Position numbers and translations under genes: made by a program. The notes under the pieces were generated by a model. The model ran no database searches. It was not told the origin of the DNA and worked only from the letters and a program-made list of their open reading frames with translations. A stretch of DNA of 64,000 bases from assembly GCA_944347775.1 (NCBI GenBank), contig CALVMT010000072.1:1-64000 (forward strand). The letters are read 5' to 3'. Position 1 is the first letter of the stretch. Every line of letters begins with the position of its first letter. This DNA comes from an uncultured Clostridia bacterium. Its GTDB lineage: Bacteria > Bacillota > Clostridia > Christensenellales > Christensenellaceae. Positions 16,849 through 26,108 of the stretch are shown here, piece by piece.

Positions 16849-18759
16849 TTAGATATCCAAACTGTCCTTATCCACCATTTTGGAATTTTCCTCAATAAAG
16901 GATCTCCTAGGCTCCACATTTTCGCCCATGAGAATATTAAATAACTCATCTGCCTCAATTGCATTTTCTAAAGTAACTTGCATTAATGTTCTTTTTTGGG
17001 GATCCATGGTAGTCTCTTTTAATTGAACTGCATCCATTTCCCCTAATCCTTTATAACGTTGTATCTCATATCCATTTCCGTTTTTTTCTAAAAAATTGAG
17101 GCGTTCTTCTTCACTATACGCATAAAAAATCTGTTTGCCTTTACTCAGCCGATAAAGTGGAGGCAATGCTGCATATACATGTCCATTTTCAATAATTGGA
17201 CGAAGATAGCGATAAAAAAAAGTAAGCAATAAAATACGAATATGACTGCCATCCACGTCGGCATCTGTCATAATAATAATTTTATCATAACGCAGTTTGG
17301 AAAGATCAAATTCAGCACCAATTCCAGTTCCAAAGGCAGTGATCATTGCTCTTATTTCAGCATTTCCTAGCGCTTTATCATAACGAGTCTTTTCAACATT
17401 TAATATTTTTCCACGTAAAGGTAAAATCGCCTGCGTTCTTCTGTTTCTTCCACTTTTAGCACTTCCTCCTGCACTATCTCCTTCTACAATAAATATTTCA
17501 CGTTCTGAAACATCCTTACTTGTACAATCTGCTAATTTTGCAGGCATGGAAAAAAGTCCAGACTTTTTTCTTGTTACATCTCTTGCTTGCCTTGCCGCAT
17601 CTCTTGCTGCTCTGGCTAATATACATTTTTCCACAATTTTTTTTGCTTCTTTTGGATTTTCTTCCAGATACTCGCTCAATTTTGTGCTGACAAGATTATC
17701 GGTCAATGCCCTCATTGAACTATTACCCAATTTTGTTTTAGTTTGACCTTCAAACTGCGGATCGGGTAATTTTACACTGATTACTGCAACTAATCCTTCC
17801 CGCACATCATCCCCTGTCAAATTTTCATCTTTTTCTTTTAAAAGATTATATTTTCTTGCATAATCATTAATTGCTTTTGTTAATGCCGAACGCAAGCCGG
17901 TTTCATGTGTTCCACCTTCTACGGTATGAATATTATTGGCAAAAGAAAAGATAGTAGAATCATAGCGATCATTATATTGTAACGCTACTTCTACAATATC
18001 CATATCCTTTTCTCCATACATATAAATTGGAGCATCTAATAGAGTTGTTTTTCCTTTGTTAAGATATTCAACAAAAGAAACAATTCCCCCTTCATAATGA
18101 TAATCATGCTTTACTATCGGATCTTTCCGTTCATCTGTTAAAATAATATGAATGCCTTTATTTAAAAAAGCCATTTCACGAAAACGTACTCTTAAGGTAT
18201 CATAATCAAATTCTATTGACTCAAAAATCTCCGGATCCGGAAAAAATTCAATTGTTGTCCCAGTTTTATCAGTTTTTCCGATTTCTTTTACTTGTGTTTG
18301 TGGAATACCTCTTTTATATTCCTGTGTTACGATTTTACCGTTACGCTCAATTGTTGCAATTAATTTTGTAGAAAGTGCATTAACAACAGATACACCTACT
18401 CCATGTAGACCTCCGGAAACTTTATATCCTCCTCCTCCAAATTTTCCTCCTGCATGAAGCATTGAAATTGCCACTTCCAATGTTGATTTTCCAGTCTGTT
18501 CATTGATTCCGGTAGGAATTCCTCTGCCATTATCTTTAATTCTAGCACTTCCTTCCTTTGTCAATGTAACTTCTATTCTATCGCAAAAACCTGCCATTGC
18601 TTCATCAACTGAATTATCTACAATTTCATAAACCAAATGATGGAGTCCACGTTTATCTGTAGAACCAATATACATTCCCGGGCGCTTTCGCACCGGATCA
18701 AGTCCTTCCAATATTTGGATCTGACTTTCATCATAAGTAGACGATGCTTTTTCCGCCAT
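16849..18759 (-). CDS. gyrB: DNA gyrase subunit B
   Basis: 636 residues, standard Gram-positive length. GHKL ATPase domain ([35 protein letters not shown]), transducer domain, and TOPRIM domain with [18 protein letters not shown] and [10 protein letters not shown] for metal binding, ending with YKGLGEMD. It supplies ATP-driven strand passage to GyrA. Located after recF behind that gene's terminator and before gyrA, the usual origin-proximal order. Confidence 0.98.
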   Translation of the reverse strand: MAEKASSTYDESQIQILEGLDPVRKRPGMYIGSTDKRGLHHLVYEIVDNSVDEAMAGFCDRIEVTLTKEGSARIKDNGRGIPTGINEQTGKSTLEVAISMLHAGGKFGGGGYKVSGGLHGVGVSVVNALSTKLIATIERNGKIVTQEYKRGIPQTQVKEIGKTDKTGTTIEFFPDPEIFESIEFDYDTLRVRFREMAFLNKGIHIILTDERKDPIVKHDYHYEGGIVSFVEYLNKGKTTLLDAPIYMYGEKDMDIVEVALQYNDRYDSTIFSFANNIHTVEGGTHETGLRSALTKAINDYARKYNLLKEKDENLTGDDVREGLVAVISVKLPDPQFEGQTKTKLGNSSMRALTDNLVSTKLSEYLEENPKEAKKIVEKCILARAARDAARQARDVTRKKSGLFSMPAKLADCTSKDVSEREIFIVEGDSAGGSAKSGRNRRTQAILPLRGKILNVEKTRYDKALGNAEIRAMITAFGTGIGAEFDLSKLRYDKIIIMTDADVDGSHIRILLLTFFYRYLRPIIENGHVYAALPPLYRLSKGKQIFYAYSEEERLNFLEKNGNGYEIQRYKGLGEMDAVQLKETTMDPQKRTLMQVTLENAIEADELFNILMGENVEPRRSFIEENSKMVDKDSLDI

Positions 18760-18876
18760 AATATTCTCCTATCTTTTTCTCATACTTTAAATTTTAAAAA
18801 TAAGTTTCTTCCTTATTATAATATTATACCTCTTTTTATCTTTTTTTAAAAGAAATTTTCTCCTAAATCTGCATAT

Positions 18877-18903
18877 AAAAAATGCCGCATAACGGCATTT
18901 TTT
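18877..18903 (-). terminator. Terminator of recF
   Basis: AAAAAATGCCG pairs with CGGCATTTTTT (5-nt loop), 6 nt after the recF stop. It separates dnaN-recF from gyrBA. Confidence 0.85.
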
Positions 18904-18908
18904 AATGT

Positions 18909-19991
18909 TTATTCTTTCTTTACATTTGCATTTTCAACATAATAATAAGATGCATTTTTAAAATGTGAAATTCCTTCAAGATCCGTGCAAGTAATAAAAA
19001 CTTGCTTTTTACTTACAATTTCCATCAATTTTTCTCTTCTATGCTTATCTAATTCTGAAAACACATCATCCAATAGCAATATAGGGCTTTCTCCCGTCTT
19101 CTTTTCCGCAATTTCCAAGCATGCAAGTTTTATCGCAAGCATAGCTGTTCTCTGTTGTCCCTGCGAAGCATAAATTTTCGAATCTCTCCCGTTTACTAAT
19201 ATTTCAATATCTTCTCTATGAGGGCCAATCAAAGAAATTCCCATTTCCCGTTCTTTTTTTATATTATTTTGCATTTTTTCCAATAAATTAAATTGAATAT
19301 CATCCAAAGCGGCACTTATTTTATAACGTAATTGTATATTCTCATCAATTTCCTGTAAGTTTTCGTAAAAATCAGAACTATATTTGTTTAAATCTTCTAT
19401 AAACTCCGCTCTTTTTTTTATCAGTTCCGCACCATATTGAGCCATTTGTTCATTATATACGCGAATGAGGGTATCATCTACATGTGCATCCTTTAATAAT
19501 TTATTCTTGCTTTTCAATGCAATATTATAACTCTGCAAACTATGATAATATGATGCACTAATTTTACATAACTCCATATCCATCATTTTTCGACGCAACG
19601 ATGGAGATTCCTTAATAATTCTAAGATCTTCCGGTGCAAAAACAATAGAATTTACTATTCCTATCAATTCGGATATTTTCTTTATTGGTAAACCATTTAC
19701 CCGAACACTTCGTTTTGCTTCTCCAAAAATTCCTATTTCTATCTTTCCCTGATGAGAAACTGTTTCATATTGTGCATGAATTCCAGCAAATTTTTGACCA
19801 TCCCGTATTAATTTTTGATCAGGAACACTGCGAAAAGACCTTCCACAAGAAATATAGTTAATCGCTTCAATCAAATTTGTTTTTCCCATGGCATTTTTCC
19901 CGGAAAATACATTGATCTCGCTATTCAATTGCTCCAAGTTTAATATTCCAAAATTTCTAAAATCTTGTAATGCCAACTTTTTTATTTTCAT
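18909..19991 (-). CDS. recF: DNA replication and repair protein RecF
   Basis: 360 residues. SMC-like ABC ATPase: Walker A in FSGKNAMGKTNLIEAINY near residue 35, signature ASQGQQRTAML and Walker B PILLLDDVFSELD near the C-terminus. RecF binds gapped DNA and helps load RecA with RecO and RecR. ATG 19991 lies 20 nt downstream of dnaN in the same operon. No S4-domain gene (yaaA) is present between dnaN and recF, unlike in Bacillus. Confidence 0.97.
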   Translation of the reverse strand: MKIKKLALQDFRNFGILNLEQLNSEINVFSGKNAMGKTNLIEAINYISCGRSFRSVPDQKLIRDGQKFAGIHAQYETVSHQGKIEIGIFGEAKRSVRVNGLPIKKISELIGIVNSIVFAPEDLRIIKESPSLRRKMMDMELCKISASYYHSLQSYNIALKSKNKLLKDAHVDDTLIRVYNEQMAQYGAELIKKRAEFIEDLNKYSSDFYENLQEIDENIQLRYKISAALDDIQFNLLEKMQNNIKKEREMGISLIGPHREDIEILVNGRDSKIYASQGQQRTAMLAIKLACLEIAEKKTGESPILLLDDVFSELDKHRREKLMEIVSKKQVFITCTDLEGISHFKNASYYYVENANVKKE

Positions 19992-20011
19992 TGGCTTAAT
20001 GCCTTTCTTTT

Positions 20012-21121
20012 TTATTCCGCAATATTTACCGGAACAACAAGATACAAAAATTTTTCTCCATTTAATGGTTTAACTACACATGCCTGTAAACGTCCCGTAA
20101 ATTCCATGTATACTTCTTCGTCGTCAATTACTTTGAATACATCCAAAAGATATTTTGCATTAAATGCAATTTTTAAAAATTCTCCTGTCATCTCAACTGG
20201 AATTTTATCTTGGGCTGTTCCATATTCCGAAATAGACTGCATATCAATACAAGAATTTTCAATTGACATCCGAATCAGATTTGAACTATCTTCTCTTGCT
20301 AAAACCATCATTAGTTCCAAACTTCTTTCAAAAATTCCAGCATTAACTTTTACTCTTGTCTTATACTGTGTGGGAATAATTGCCTGATAATTAATATATT
20401 CTCCATCCAATAAACGAGTAAAAATCTCTATATCATCGCATTGAATAAAACAAGAATGGTCAGTAAAACATAATGTAAGGTTTTCTTCTCCGTCTCCAAT
20501 AATACGAGAAGTCTCTTTCAGCATTTTTGCAGGAATAATGGCTTTAATTTTACTCTTGCTAGAAAGGGAAGTCACTTTTTTTGCCATACGAATACCATCA
20601 ATTCCAACAATACTCATTGTTTGATCCTCAGGATTCGTTTCCAAAAGAAGTCCCGTAAATACTGGACGATCTTCTCCTGTATAAGCAGAAAAAGCAGTTT
20701 TTTCTATCATTTCCCTAAATACTTGTCTTTTAATTTGTATTTGATGATCCACACTGCCATCATATATAGGAAAAGTGGGAAATTGCTGTGCATCCATTTC
20801 GGATAATAATGCATTTGAATTAGCCGAACTAATTTTTATCGCATTTTCAATTCTTTCAAATATAACTTCTCCTGAAGGAAATTTATTAATAATATCACTT
20901 AAGATTCTTGATGGAATAGCCGTTTCACCATGTTCAATAATTTGTGCGTTTACTTTTGTTTTTATTGCTGTAGTCATATCAAATGTATCCAGAAATAAGA
21001 TATCATTATCTGTTTTTATATGAATACATTCTAAAATTGATTTTTGATATTTGCTATAAGCAGCACGGATAACAATATTAATGCCTTTTAAAAGCTCCTC
21101 TTTGTTGCAGATAAATTTCAT
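20012..21121 (-). CDS. dnaN: DNA polymerase III beta subunit (sliding clamp)
   Basis: 369 residues, three repeated clamp domains, starting MKFICNKEELLKGINIVIRA and ending ACVKPLNGEKFLYLVVPVNI, the usual clamp C-terminus. The homodimeric ring tethers the replicative polymerase to DNA. ATG 21121 follows AAAGGAG. The upstream intergenic region carries the DnaA boxes and unwinding element of oriC, so initiation and dnaN expression are physically linked. Confidence 0.98.
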   Translation of the reverse strand: MKFICNKEELLKGINIVIRAAYSKYQKSILECIHIKTDNDILFLDTFDMTTAIKTKVNAQIIEHGETAIPSRILSDIINKFPSGEVIFERIENAIKISSANSNALLSEMDAQQFPTFPIYDGSVDHQIQIKRQVFREMIEKTAFSAYTGEDRPVFTGLLLETNPEDQTMSIVGIDGIRMAKKVTSLSSKSKIKAIIPAKMLKETSRIIGDGEENLTLCFTDHSCFIQCDDIEIFTRLLDGEYINYQAIIPTQYKTRVKVNAGIFERSLELMMVLAREDSSNLIRMSIENSCIDMQSISEYGTAQDKIPVEMTGEFLKIAFNAKYLLDVFKVIDDEEVYMEFTGRLQACVVKPLNGEKFLYLVVPVNIAE

Positions 21122-21126
21122 GGTTT

Positions 21127-21164
21127 TTCTACTCCTTTTTATTATAACAATAAAAAATTATAAT
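21127..21164. other. AT-rich unwinding element of oriC
   Basis: An almost pure A/T stretch directly next to the DnaA-trios, between them and dnaN. It occupies the place where strand opening occurs in Bacillus-type origins. Confidence 0.6.
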
Positions 21165-21203
21165 TAATCGTAGTCGTAATAGTAGTGTTGATGATGTTGA
21201 TAA
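21165..21203 (-). other. oriC basal unwinding system: two DnaA boxes plus DnaA-trios
   Basis: On the minus strand: box TTATCAACA (21203-21195), box-like TCATCAACA (21194-21186), then CTA CTA TTA CGA CTA CGA TTA (21185-21165). Trinucleotides of the CTA type in this orientation, directly after a DnaA box and before an AT-rich stretch, match the DnaA-trio element described for Bacillus subtilis, on which DnaA filaments form to open the duplex. Confidence 0.8.
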
Positions 21204-21404
21204 CCTTATGTATAAGCATTCTAATCGGAAAATTTTGGATACAGACCTGTACAATTCCAGTGGAAAAGTAATGGATAGATTGTTTAATTTAGATAAAGAA
21301 ATGCACAAACAATAAAAAAACAAATGTTATTCTTTTTACTTCAAAAAATTTCTTTAAAATTTTTTAAAGTTATAAACAATCTATTGACAGAGAAAAAGAC
21401 AGGG

Positions 21405-21425
21405 TTATCAACATTTTGTGGATAA
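21405..21425. other. Inverted pair of DnaA boxes just after dnaA
   Basis: TTATCAACA (21405-21413) and TGTGGATAA (21417-21425) form an inverted pair with a 3-bp gap, ending 1 bp before the dnaA stop codon. It has the same design as the four units upstream of dnaA. Confidence 0.75.
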
Positions 21426-21426
21426 C

Positions 21427-22800
21427 TTAATCTTTTATTTTTTGTGTAATATCTGTAATAATTCCTTGTAAATCTGGATCCTTTTTCAAATCTTCAGAGA
21501 CTTTTTTATAAGCATGAATCACAGTAGAATGGTTGGTAAGACCAACATATTCTCCAATTTTTTGATTGGTCAGGTCAGTAAACTTTTTTAGTAAGTACAT
21601 TGCAATTTGCCTGGGATAAGCAATATTACGGCTTTTTGTCTTACTGACGATTTCCTCTTCTGTAATGTCATAATATACACAAACTTGGTGTATGATATTT
21701 TTTGGTGTGATTGTTTTTGAAGTTGATGAAGTGAAAAAACTACCCAATGCGCTGATTGCAACTTTTAATGTAATCTGATGTAAGCTATTATCTAATTGTG
21801 CACTTGCAATAACGCGTTTTAGTGCTCCTTCAAGATCTCGAATATTAGAATCTTCTTTTGAAGCAATATAAGTAAAAACTTCATCATCAATTTCCAAAGT
21901 ACAACGTGTAAGTTCCCGGATATAAGGTGCTTTCTTTTTTAAAATTGCAACTCTTGTCTCATAATCTGGCAATCCAATATCGGTAGTTAGCCCCCATTTA
22001 AAACGAGAAATCAAACGTTCTTCGAGACGCGGAATTTCTTCCGGTGGCTTGTCTGACGAAAGTATTATTTGCTTATTCGCTTCACGTAATGTATTGAATG
22101 TGTGGAACAATTCTTCCTGTGTTTCTCTTGCACGTGAAATAAATTGAATATCGTCAATAAGTAGAGCATCTACTTTTCTAAATTTGTTGCGGAATGCTTC
22201 AGAAGTATGCTTTTGAATTGATTCAATAAATTCGTTTGTAAAAGCTTCTGTCGTAATATAAATAATACGGGCAGAAGGATTCTGTTCTAAAATACGATTT
22301 CCTATTGCATGCATTAGGTGTGTCTTGCCAAGTCCGCTTCCTCCGTAAATAAAAAGCGGATTATAAGCAATTCCCGGATTATTGGCTACAGCTAGGGAAG
22401 CCGCATGAGCTAGATTATTTGTTTTTCCCACAACAAACGTATCGAATGTATAATTCGGATTAAGAGCAATATCTCCGAGTGCTTTTGGTGAAGATGGACG
22501 ATCGAGAAGATATTGATCTAATTCCTCTGGTGTAAAATAGACAATTTCAAGAGCTCTATCCTGGCCATGTGATTCCAGATAAGCTTCTTTCAGCATTTGA
22601 AAAATAAAAGGAGAAAAACGTTCTTGGATTTGTTCTTTATAATATTCGTTTAAAACTTTAAAAATATATTTTCCGTTTTCTTCAAATACAGGGGAGAGAG
22701 TTTTAATGTAAGTATTAAAAGCAATCGCATTATGTTGTAATTCATAATACGATTCTAATTTTTTTAATGTAGACTCCCATAGGACAGCAAACGAGTTCAT
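21427..22800 (-). CDS. dnaA: Chromosomal replication initiator protein DnaA
   Basis: 457 residues from ATG 22800, preceded by AAGGAG; the open frame runs ~97 codons further but that part overlaps promoter and origin sequence. Domain I (residues 1-75), linker, AAA+ domain with Walker A GGSGLGKTH (153-161) and Walker B LLIDDIQF (213-220), and domain IV with the DnaA signature GLTNHSTVIHAYKKV. DnaA-ATP binds DnaA boxes and opens oriC. Gene order dnaA-dnaN-recF-gyrBA on one strand is canonical. Confidence 0.98.
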   Translation of the reverse strand: MNSFAVLWESTLKKLESYYELQHNAIAFNTYIKTLSPVFEENGKYIFKVLNEYYKEQIQERFSPFIFQMLKEAYLESHGQDRALEIVYFTPEELDQYLLDRPSSPKALGDIALNPNYTFDTFVVGKTNNLAHAASLAVANNPGIAYNPLFIYGGSGLGKTHLMHAIGNRILEQNPSARIIYITTEAFTNEFIESIQKHTSEAFRNKFRKVDALLIDDIQFISRARETQEELFHTFNTLREANKQIILSSDKPPEEIPRLEERLISRFKWGLTTDIGLPDYETRVAILKKKAPYIRELTRCTLEIDDEVFTYIASKEDSNIRDLEGALKRVIASAQLDNSLHQITLKVAISALGSFFTSSTSKTITPKNIIHQVCVYYDITEEEIVSKTKSRNIAYPRQIAMYLLKKFTDLTNQKIGEYVGLTNHSTVIHAYKKVSEDLKKDPDLQGIITDITQKIKD

Positions 22801-22852
22801 AATTTTCTCCTTTAAAATCAGAACATTCTCCAAAAAGGAGGTTCGGTTATTA

Positions 22853-22880
22853 ATTATATCATAAAGAAAGTGGCTCTCAA
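22853..22880 (-). promoter_or_regulatory. Promoter of dnaA
   Basis: On the minus strand TTGAGA (22880-22875), 16-bp spacer, TATAAT (22858-22853). The first pair of DnaA boxes (22967-22986) lies about 90 bp upstream, compatible with autoregulation. Confidence 0.6.
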
Positions 22881-22966
22881 AGCGAAAGAATCGAATATTC
22901 GAAAAGAATGTGAAAAAAAAGAAGAATACGTAAAAAATACACAAAGTATCAACAAAACAAAAAAAG

Positions 22967-23356
22967 TTATCCACAAATGTTGATAACTTTTTCAAAAGAC
23001 AAACGCTTGATATCGCAAATAAAAAAAAATTATGTATAATTGCATATAAAGTTATCCACAAATGTTGATAACTTTTTTGATTTATCAACATACAAAAATT
23101 AAGAAAAAATATAGCGAATTTTATTAAAAATTATAGAATTTTTGTGCGGAAATTAAATTAAGCGCAAAAAAAAGAAAAATTTTTTTTTATAAAAATTTTT
23201 TCTTTACGTATTTATCAACAAATCAACAAAAAGTATCCACATTTTGTTGATATCTTTTAGTATAGGTAAGTTAAAAAAAGCGTATTTAATAAAAAAAATC
23301 CACACAAAAGATAAAAGATATCCACATTTGTTGATATCTTTTATCTTTTATCAACA
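22967..23356. other. oriC upstream half: clustered inverted DnaA-box pairs
   Basis: Boxes: TTATCCACA 22967-22975 with TGTTGATAA 22978-22986; the same pair at 23052-23060/23063-23071; GTATCCACA 23233-23241 with TGTTGATAT 23245-23253; ATATCCACA 23318-23326 with TGTTGATAT 23329-23337; single TTATCAACA at 23082-23090, 23212-23220 and 23348-23356. Each pair is a near-perfect palindrome with a 2-3 bp gap. The first two pairs are 85 bp apart, as are the last two. AT-rich sequence (23166-23208) lies in the middle. Together with the dnaA-dnaN elements this makes a bipartite origin. Confidence 0.9.
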
Positions 23357-23454
23357 CGAGCCTAAAATTATTTTTATGATAAAGAAAGGCATTGAAAAAA
23401 TAAAAGAGAATTACTATAATATTGCTGATACCATTGAAAAAATGTGAATATTTG

Positions 23455-23483
23455 TTGACATTAAAAGTATTTTTCTATATAAT
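23455..23483 (+). promoter_or_regulatory. Consensus promoter of rpmH-rnpA
   Basis: TTGACA (23455-23460), exactly 17 bp, TATAAT (23478-23483): a perfect sigma-A promoter, as expected for a ribosomal protein gene. Confidence 0.9.
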
Positions 23484-23564
23484 ACAGGCGTGTTTTTAGC
23501 GAAAAAAGTGGCTCACGCACTTTAGATAACAAAAAGAATTTATAGATTTGCGAGGTAATTGATC

Positions 23565-23699
23565 ATGAAAAGAACATTTCAGCCTAAAAAGCGTCACCGC
23601 AGTAAAGTGCATGGTTTCCGTAAACGCATGGCAACGTTAAATGGCCGTCATGTATTAAAGCGTAGACGTAATAAAGGTAGAAAAAAACTCACAGCTTAG
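23565..23699 (+). CDS. rpmH: 50S ribosomal protein L34
   Basis: 44 residues, [20 protein letters not shown] at the start and a Lys/Arg-rich end (GRKKLTA), the full length of bacterial L34. ATG 23565 follows GAGGT. It opens the plus-strand half of the origin region. L34 is a small basic protein of the large subunit. Confidence 0.98.
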   Translation: MKRTFQPKKRHRSKVHGFRKRMATLNGRHVLKRRRNKGRKKLTA

Positions 23700-23708
23700 T
23701 AGCTTGCA

Positions 23709-23731
23709 GGGCTGTATCTCAGGTACAGCCC
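23709..23731 (+). terminator. Hairpin between rpmH and rnpA
   Basis: GGGCTGTA and TACAGCCC form an 8-bp stem with a 7-nt loop, then TATAATTTT. It may act as a partial terminator or mRNA-processing structure that gives more L34 than RnpA. Confidence 0.6.
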
Positions 23732-23774
23732 TATAATTTTAGTATGAACTGTGTTCATGATAGGAACGGAAGTT

Positions 23775-24143
23775 TTGGAAAAAAAGGATATTAGGCTTGT
23801 AACATTAAAAAAAAATAAAGAATTTACTTTTGTCTACCATAGAGGAAAGTCATGCGCAGCAAAACACATGGTGCTGATTTATTTTAAAAATAAATATGGT
23901 GGAATACGGACTGGTTTTTCAGTAAGCAAAAAAGTTGGAAAAGCAATTGTGAGGAATAAAATTCGGCGCCGTATGAAAGAATGTATGAGAGAACTGCTTG
24001 TTCAGATGGTTTCTGGTGAAAGTGCAAATCTTATTTTTATTGCACGTGCGCCGATTGTAGAGATCAAGTATGCCGAAATGAGAAAAGAAATGAGATATCT
24101 ATTGAAAAAAGCAGGTCTATTTACTATAGAAAAAAATAAGTAA
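23775..24143 (+). CDS. rnpA: Ribonuclease P protein component
   Basis: About 122 residues. LKKNKEFTFVYHRGKSCAAK near the start and the RNR-type motif KKVGKAIVRNKIRRRMKECM are diagnostic. The protein assists the RNase P RNA in 5' maturation of tRNAs. Start choice is uncertain: TTG 23775 has AGGAA 8 nt upstream and gives the usual N-terminal length; GTG 23751 and ATG 23757 are in frame but lack a ribosome binding site. Confidence 0.93.
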   Translation: MEKKDIRLVTLKKNKEFTFVYHRGKSCAAKHMVLIYFKNKYGGIRTGFSVSKKVGKAIVRNKIRRRMKECMRELLVQMVSGESANLIFIARAPIVEIKYAEMRKEMRYLLKKAGLFTIEKNK

Positions 24144-24162
24144 AAGTGTTTGAGTAAATAAT

Positions 24163-24372
24163 GTGAAAAAATTTGTTCTATGGTTAATCCGATTATATCA
24201 GAAAGGCATTTCTCCTTATTTTCCGGCAAAATGCAGATTTATTCCAACATGTTCGCAATATGCATACGAGGCGATTTGTAAATACGGTGTATTAAAAGGC
24301 AGTTGGTTGTCTTTAAAACGAATTTTGCGTTGTCATCCTTTTTGTAAAGGTGGGTATGATCCCGTTCCTTAA
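24163..24372 (+). CDS. yidD: Membrane protein insertion efficiency factor YidD
   Basis: 69 residues. [20 protein letters not shown] followed by SQYAYEAI and [13 protein letters not shown] are the YidD hallmarks, with the conserved Cys residues. GTG start at 24163 with only a weak GAG upstream. It is a peripheral membrane helper of YidC-mediated insertion and sits directly before yidC as usual. Confidence 0.95.
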   Translation: MKKFVLWLIRLYQKGISPYFPAKCRFIPTCSQYAYEAICKYGVLKGSWLSLKRILRCHPFCKGGYDPVP

Positions 24373-24393
24373 GCTGAATTTTTTGGAGGAAAC

Positions 24394-25338
24394 ATGAGTT
24401 TTTTAAATGATAATTTTATTGCTGATTTTTTTATTTTAGCAATTGAATGGATTTATCAGTTTTTGCAAGAATATTCCTTGACGATTATTGTTGTGGCTCT
24501 ATTCGTTCGATTGGTTTTATTACCTATAGACGTAAAACAAAGAGTAAACAGCAAGAAAATGATAGAGGTTAATCCGGAAATCGAAAGCATGAAAAAGCGT
24601 TATGGAAATAATCCTCAACAGCTGAATCTGCATATGAATAAGCTATATAAAGAGCGTGGGATTAGCCCAATGGCAGGGTGTTTACCTTTATTACTTCAAT
24701 TGGTCTTTTTACTTGCTTTTTATGGTGCACTGCGTTCTATTGCTGCAAAAGAAACAATGTCTTTAATTTTAAGAGCAACGGAAAACGGAGCTTCTAATAT
24801 TGAATTAACTAGATGGCTTTGGGTAAATAATTTGTGGCAGCCGGATTCGGGAATGGCAGGAATTATGCCTTCCGCAAGTGAGTTTTTGACCTTTTTACAA
24901 AGTAATTCCAACACAATCACATCTCAAACAATGGGAATTTTACAAAGTAAGGGATTAATTTTATTTAATGAAGGCATATTGAGCATTAATGAAGCCGCGT
25001 ATAATGCGCTTTGTTCGGGAATTATTTCAGCAAACGGAATGCAAGGTTTGAAAAATGGTTGGTTTATTTTGCCTCTGCTTTCTGGTGGAGCGATGTTTTT
25101 ACAACAGAAAATTTCTTCAAAACTGAACCCTAATCCGGCAATGGAACAGCAAATGGGAATGGGAATGATGAAATATGTTTATCCTATTGTTTCGTTTTTG
25201 ATTTGTTTAAGCAGTAATACCATGTTTGCAATATACTGGACATTTACGAGCATATATAGTATTGCTGTGGATTTCTTCTTTAACGTTTACTATAAGCATA
25301 AAGAAGAGAAAAAACGTGTATTGCAACAAAAAAAATGA
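24394..25338 (+). CDS. yidC: Membrane protein insertase YidC/SpoIIIJ
   Basis: 314 residues, five membrane segments. The conserved core includes IIVVALFVRLVLLPIDVKQR with the groove Arg (FVRL), the coiled-coil hairpin NPEIESMKKRYGNNPQQLN and SPMAGCLPLLLQ. Unlike many Gram-positive homologues no lipoprotein Cys is evident at the N-terminus; it starts with a membrane helix. ATG follows GGAGG. The gene ends with TGA. Confidence 0.95.
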   Translation: MSFLNDNFIADFFILAIEWIYQFLQEYSLTIIVVALFVRLVLLPIDVKQRVNSKKMIEVNPEIESMKKRYGNNPQQLNLHMNKLYKERGISPMAGCLPLLLQLVFLLAFYGALRSIAAKETMSLILRATENGASNIELTRWLWVNNLWQPDSGMAGIMPSASEFLTFLQSNSNTITSQTMGILQSKGLILFNEGILSINEAAYNALCSGIISANGMQGLKNGWFILPLLSGGAMFLQQKISSKLNPNPAMEQQMGMGMMKYVYPIVSFLICLSSNTMFAIYWTFTSIYSIAVDFFFNVYYKHKEEKKRVLQQKK

Positions 25339-25402
25339 ATGAAAAAATAAAATACAGGCTTGCATCTGACGACTGCGGGTTCTGAGAAAGGGTAAAGTAA
25401 TA

Positions 25403-26047
25403 ATGAGTGAAAATTGCGCAAAAGTCATGGAAGCGAAAGGAAAAACGGTTGAGGAAGCAATACTTAATGGGTTGACGCAAATGGGCCTTGGCATTGATCA
25501 GGTTGATGTAGAAATTCTTCAGGAAGGGAAAGGATTTTTAGGTATAGGTCGTTCAGCAACAGTACGCTTGATAAAAAAATCCTTACCGGCAGGAGAAGCA
25601 GAAAATTTTCTTAATGAGTTATTTAAAAAAATGGGAATATCAGCGGCAGCGCATGCAGAAGAGAAAGATGACAGACTGGATATTAATATTGACGGGGATT
25701 CTACCGGAGTGCTGATTGGACGCCGTGGGGAAACATTGGATAGTTTACAGTATTTAACAAGCCTAGTTGTCAATAAAAATGCAAAAACATATAAACGCAT
25801 TTTTTTAGATACAGAAAATTATCGCAAAAAAAGGGAAGAAACGCTGATTAACTTGGCGAATCGCATTGCTGAAAAAGTTGTAAAGACCGGGCGGCGTGTT
25901 GTATTAGAACCGATGAATCCATATGAGAGAAGAATACTACACGCGACACTTCATGACCATCCTTTAGTCAGTACGGTTTCAGAAGGCGAAGAACCTTATC
26001 GAAGAGTAATTATTAAAAAGAAAAAACAGGGAAATATAAACCAGTAA
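25403..26047 (+). CDS. jag: RNA-binding protein Jag (KhpB)
   Basis: 214 residues: an N-terminal Jag_N domain (MEAKGKTVEEAILNGL to ILQEGKGFLGIG), a KH domain with the GRRGETLD loop, and an R3H domain (PMNPYERRILHATLHDHP). Jag/KhpB binds RNA with KhpA and affects cell-wall and division genes. It follows yidC as in most Firmicutes. Confidence 0.95.
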   Translation: MSENCAKVMEAKGKTVEEAILNGLTQMGLGIDQVDVEILQEGKGFLGIGRSATVRLIKKSLPAGEAENFLNELFKKMGISAAAHAEEKDDRLDINIDGDSTGVLIGRRGETLDSLQYLTSLVVNKNAKTYKRIFLDTENYRKKREETLINLANRIAEKVVKTGRRVVLEPMNPYERRILHATLHDHPLVSTVSEGEEPYRRVIIKKKKQGNINQ

Positions 26048-26063
26048 ATATTGATAAAGGAAC

Positions 26064-26095
26064 AAAAGGGCTTAATATAGATAGAGCCCTTTTTT
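26064..26095 (+). terminator. Terminator after jag
   Basis: AAAAGGGCT and AGCCCTTTT-type arms enclose 12 nt and are followed by a T-run. It ends the rpmH-jag transcript only 13 nt before the mnmE start codon. Confidence 0.8.
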
Positions 26096-26100
26096 ATAAT
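26072..26100 (+). promoter_or_regulatory. Possible promoter giving a leaderless mnmE mRNA
   Basis: TTAATA (26072-26077), 17-bp spacer, perfect TATAAT (26095-26100). The ATG of mnmE begins 9 nt after the -10 box, so transcription would begin at or within 2 nt of the start codon. No Shine-Dalgarno sequence exists before that ATG. The -35 match is weak. Confidence 0.4.
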
Positions 26101-26108
26101 CAAAAATT

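Noticed and set aside
21129..21323. 64-codon minus-strand frame between dnaA and dnaN
   Set aside because: It covers the origin unwinding element, has no ribosome binding site and low-complexity composition.
22801..23091. Extended N-terminus of DnaA (97 extra codons)
   Set aside because: The stretch overlaps the dnaA promoter and DnaA boxes; ATG 22800 has a good AAGGAG and the family N-terminus.
22967..23356. CRISPR or iteron-type plasmid repeats
   Set aside because: The repeats are DnaA boxes beside dnaA and rpmH, without spacer regularity or cas/rep genes.
23244..23447. 67-codon plus-strand frame before rpmH
   Set aside because: Overlaps the DnaA-box pairs and lacks a ribosome binding site.
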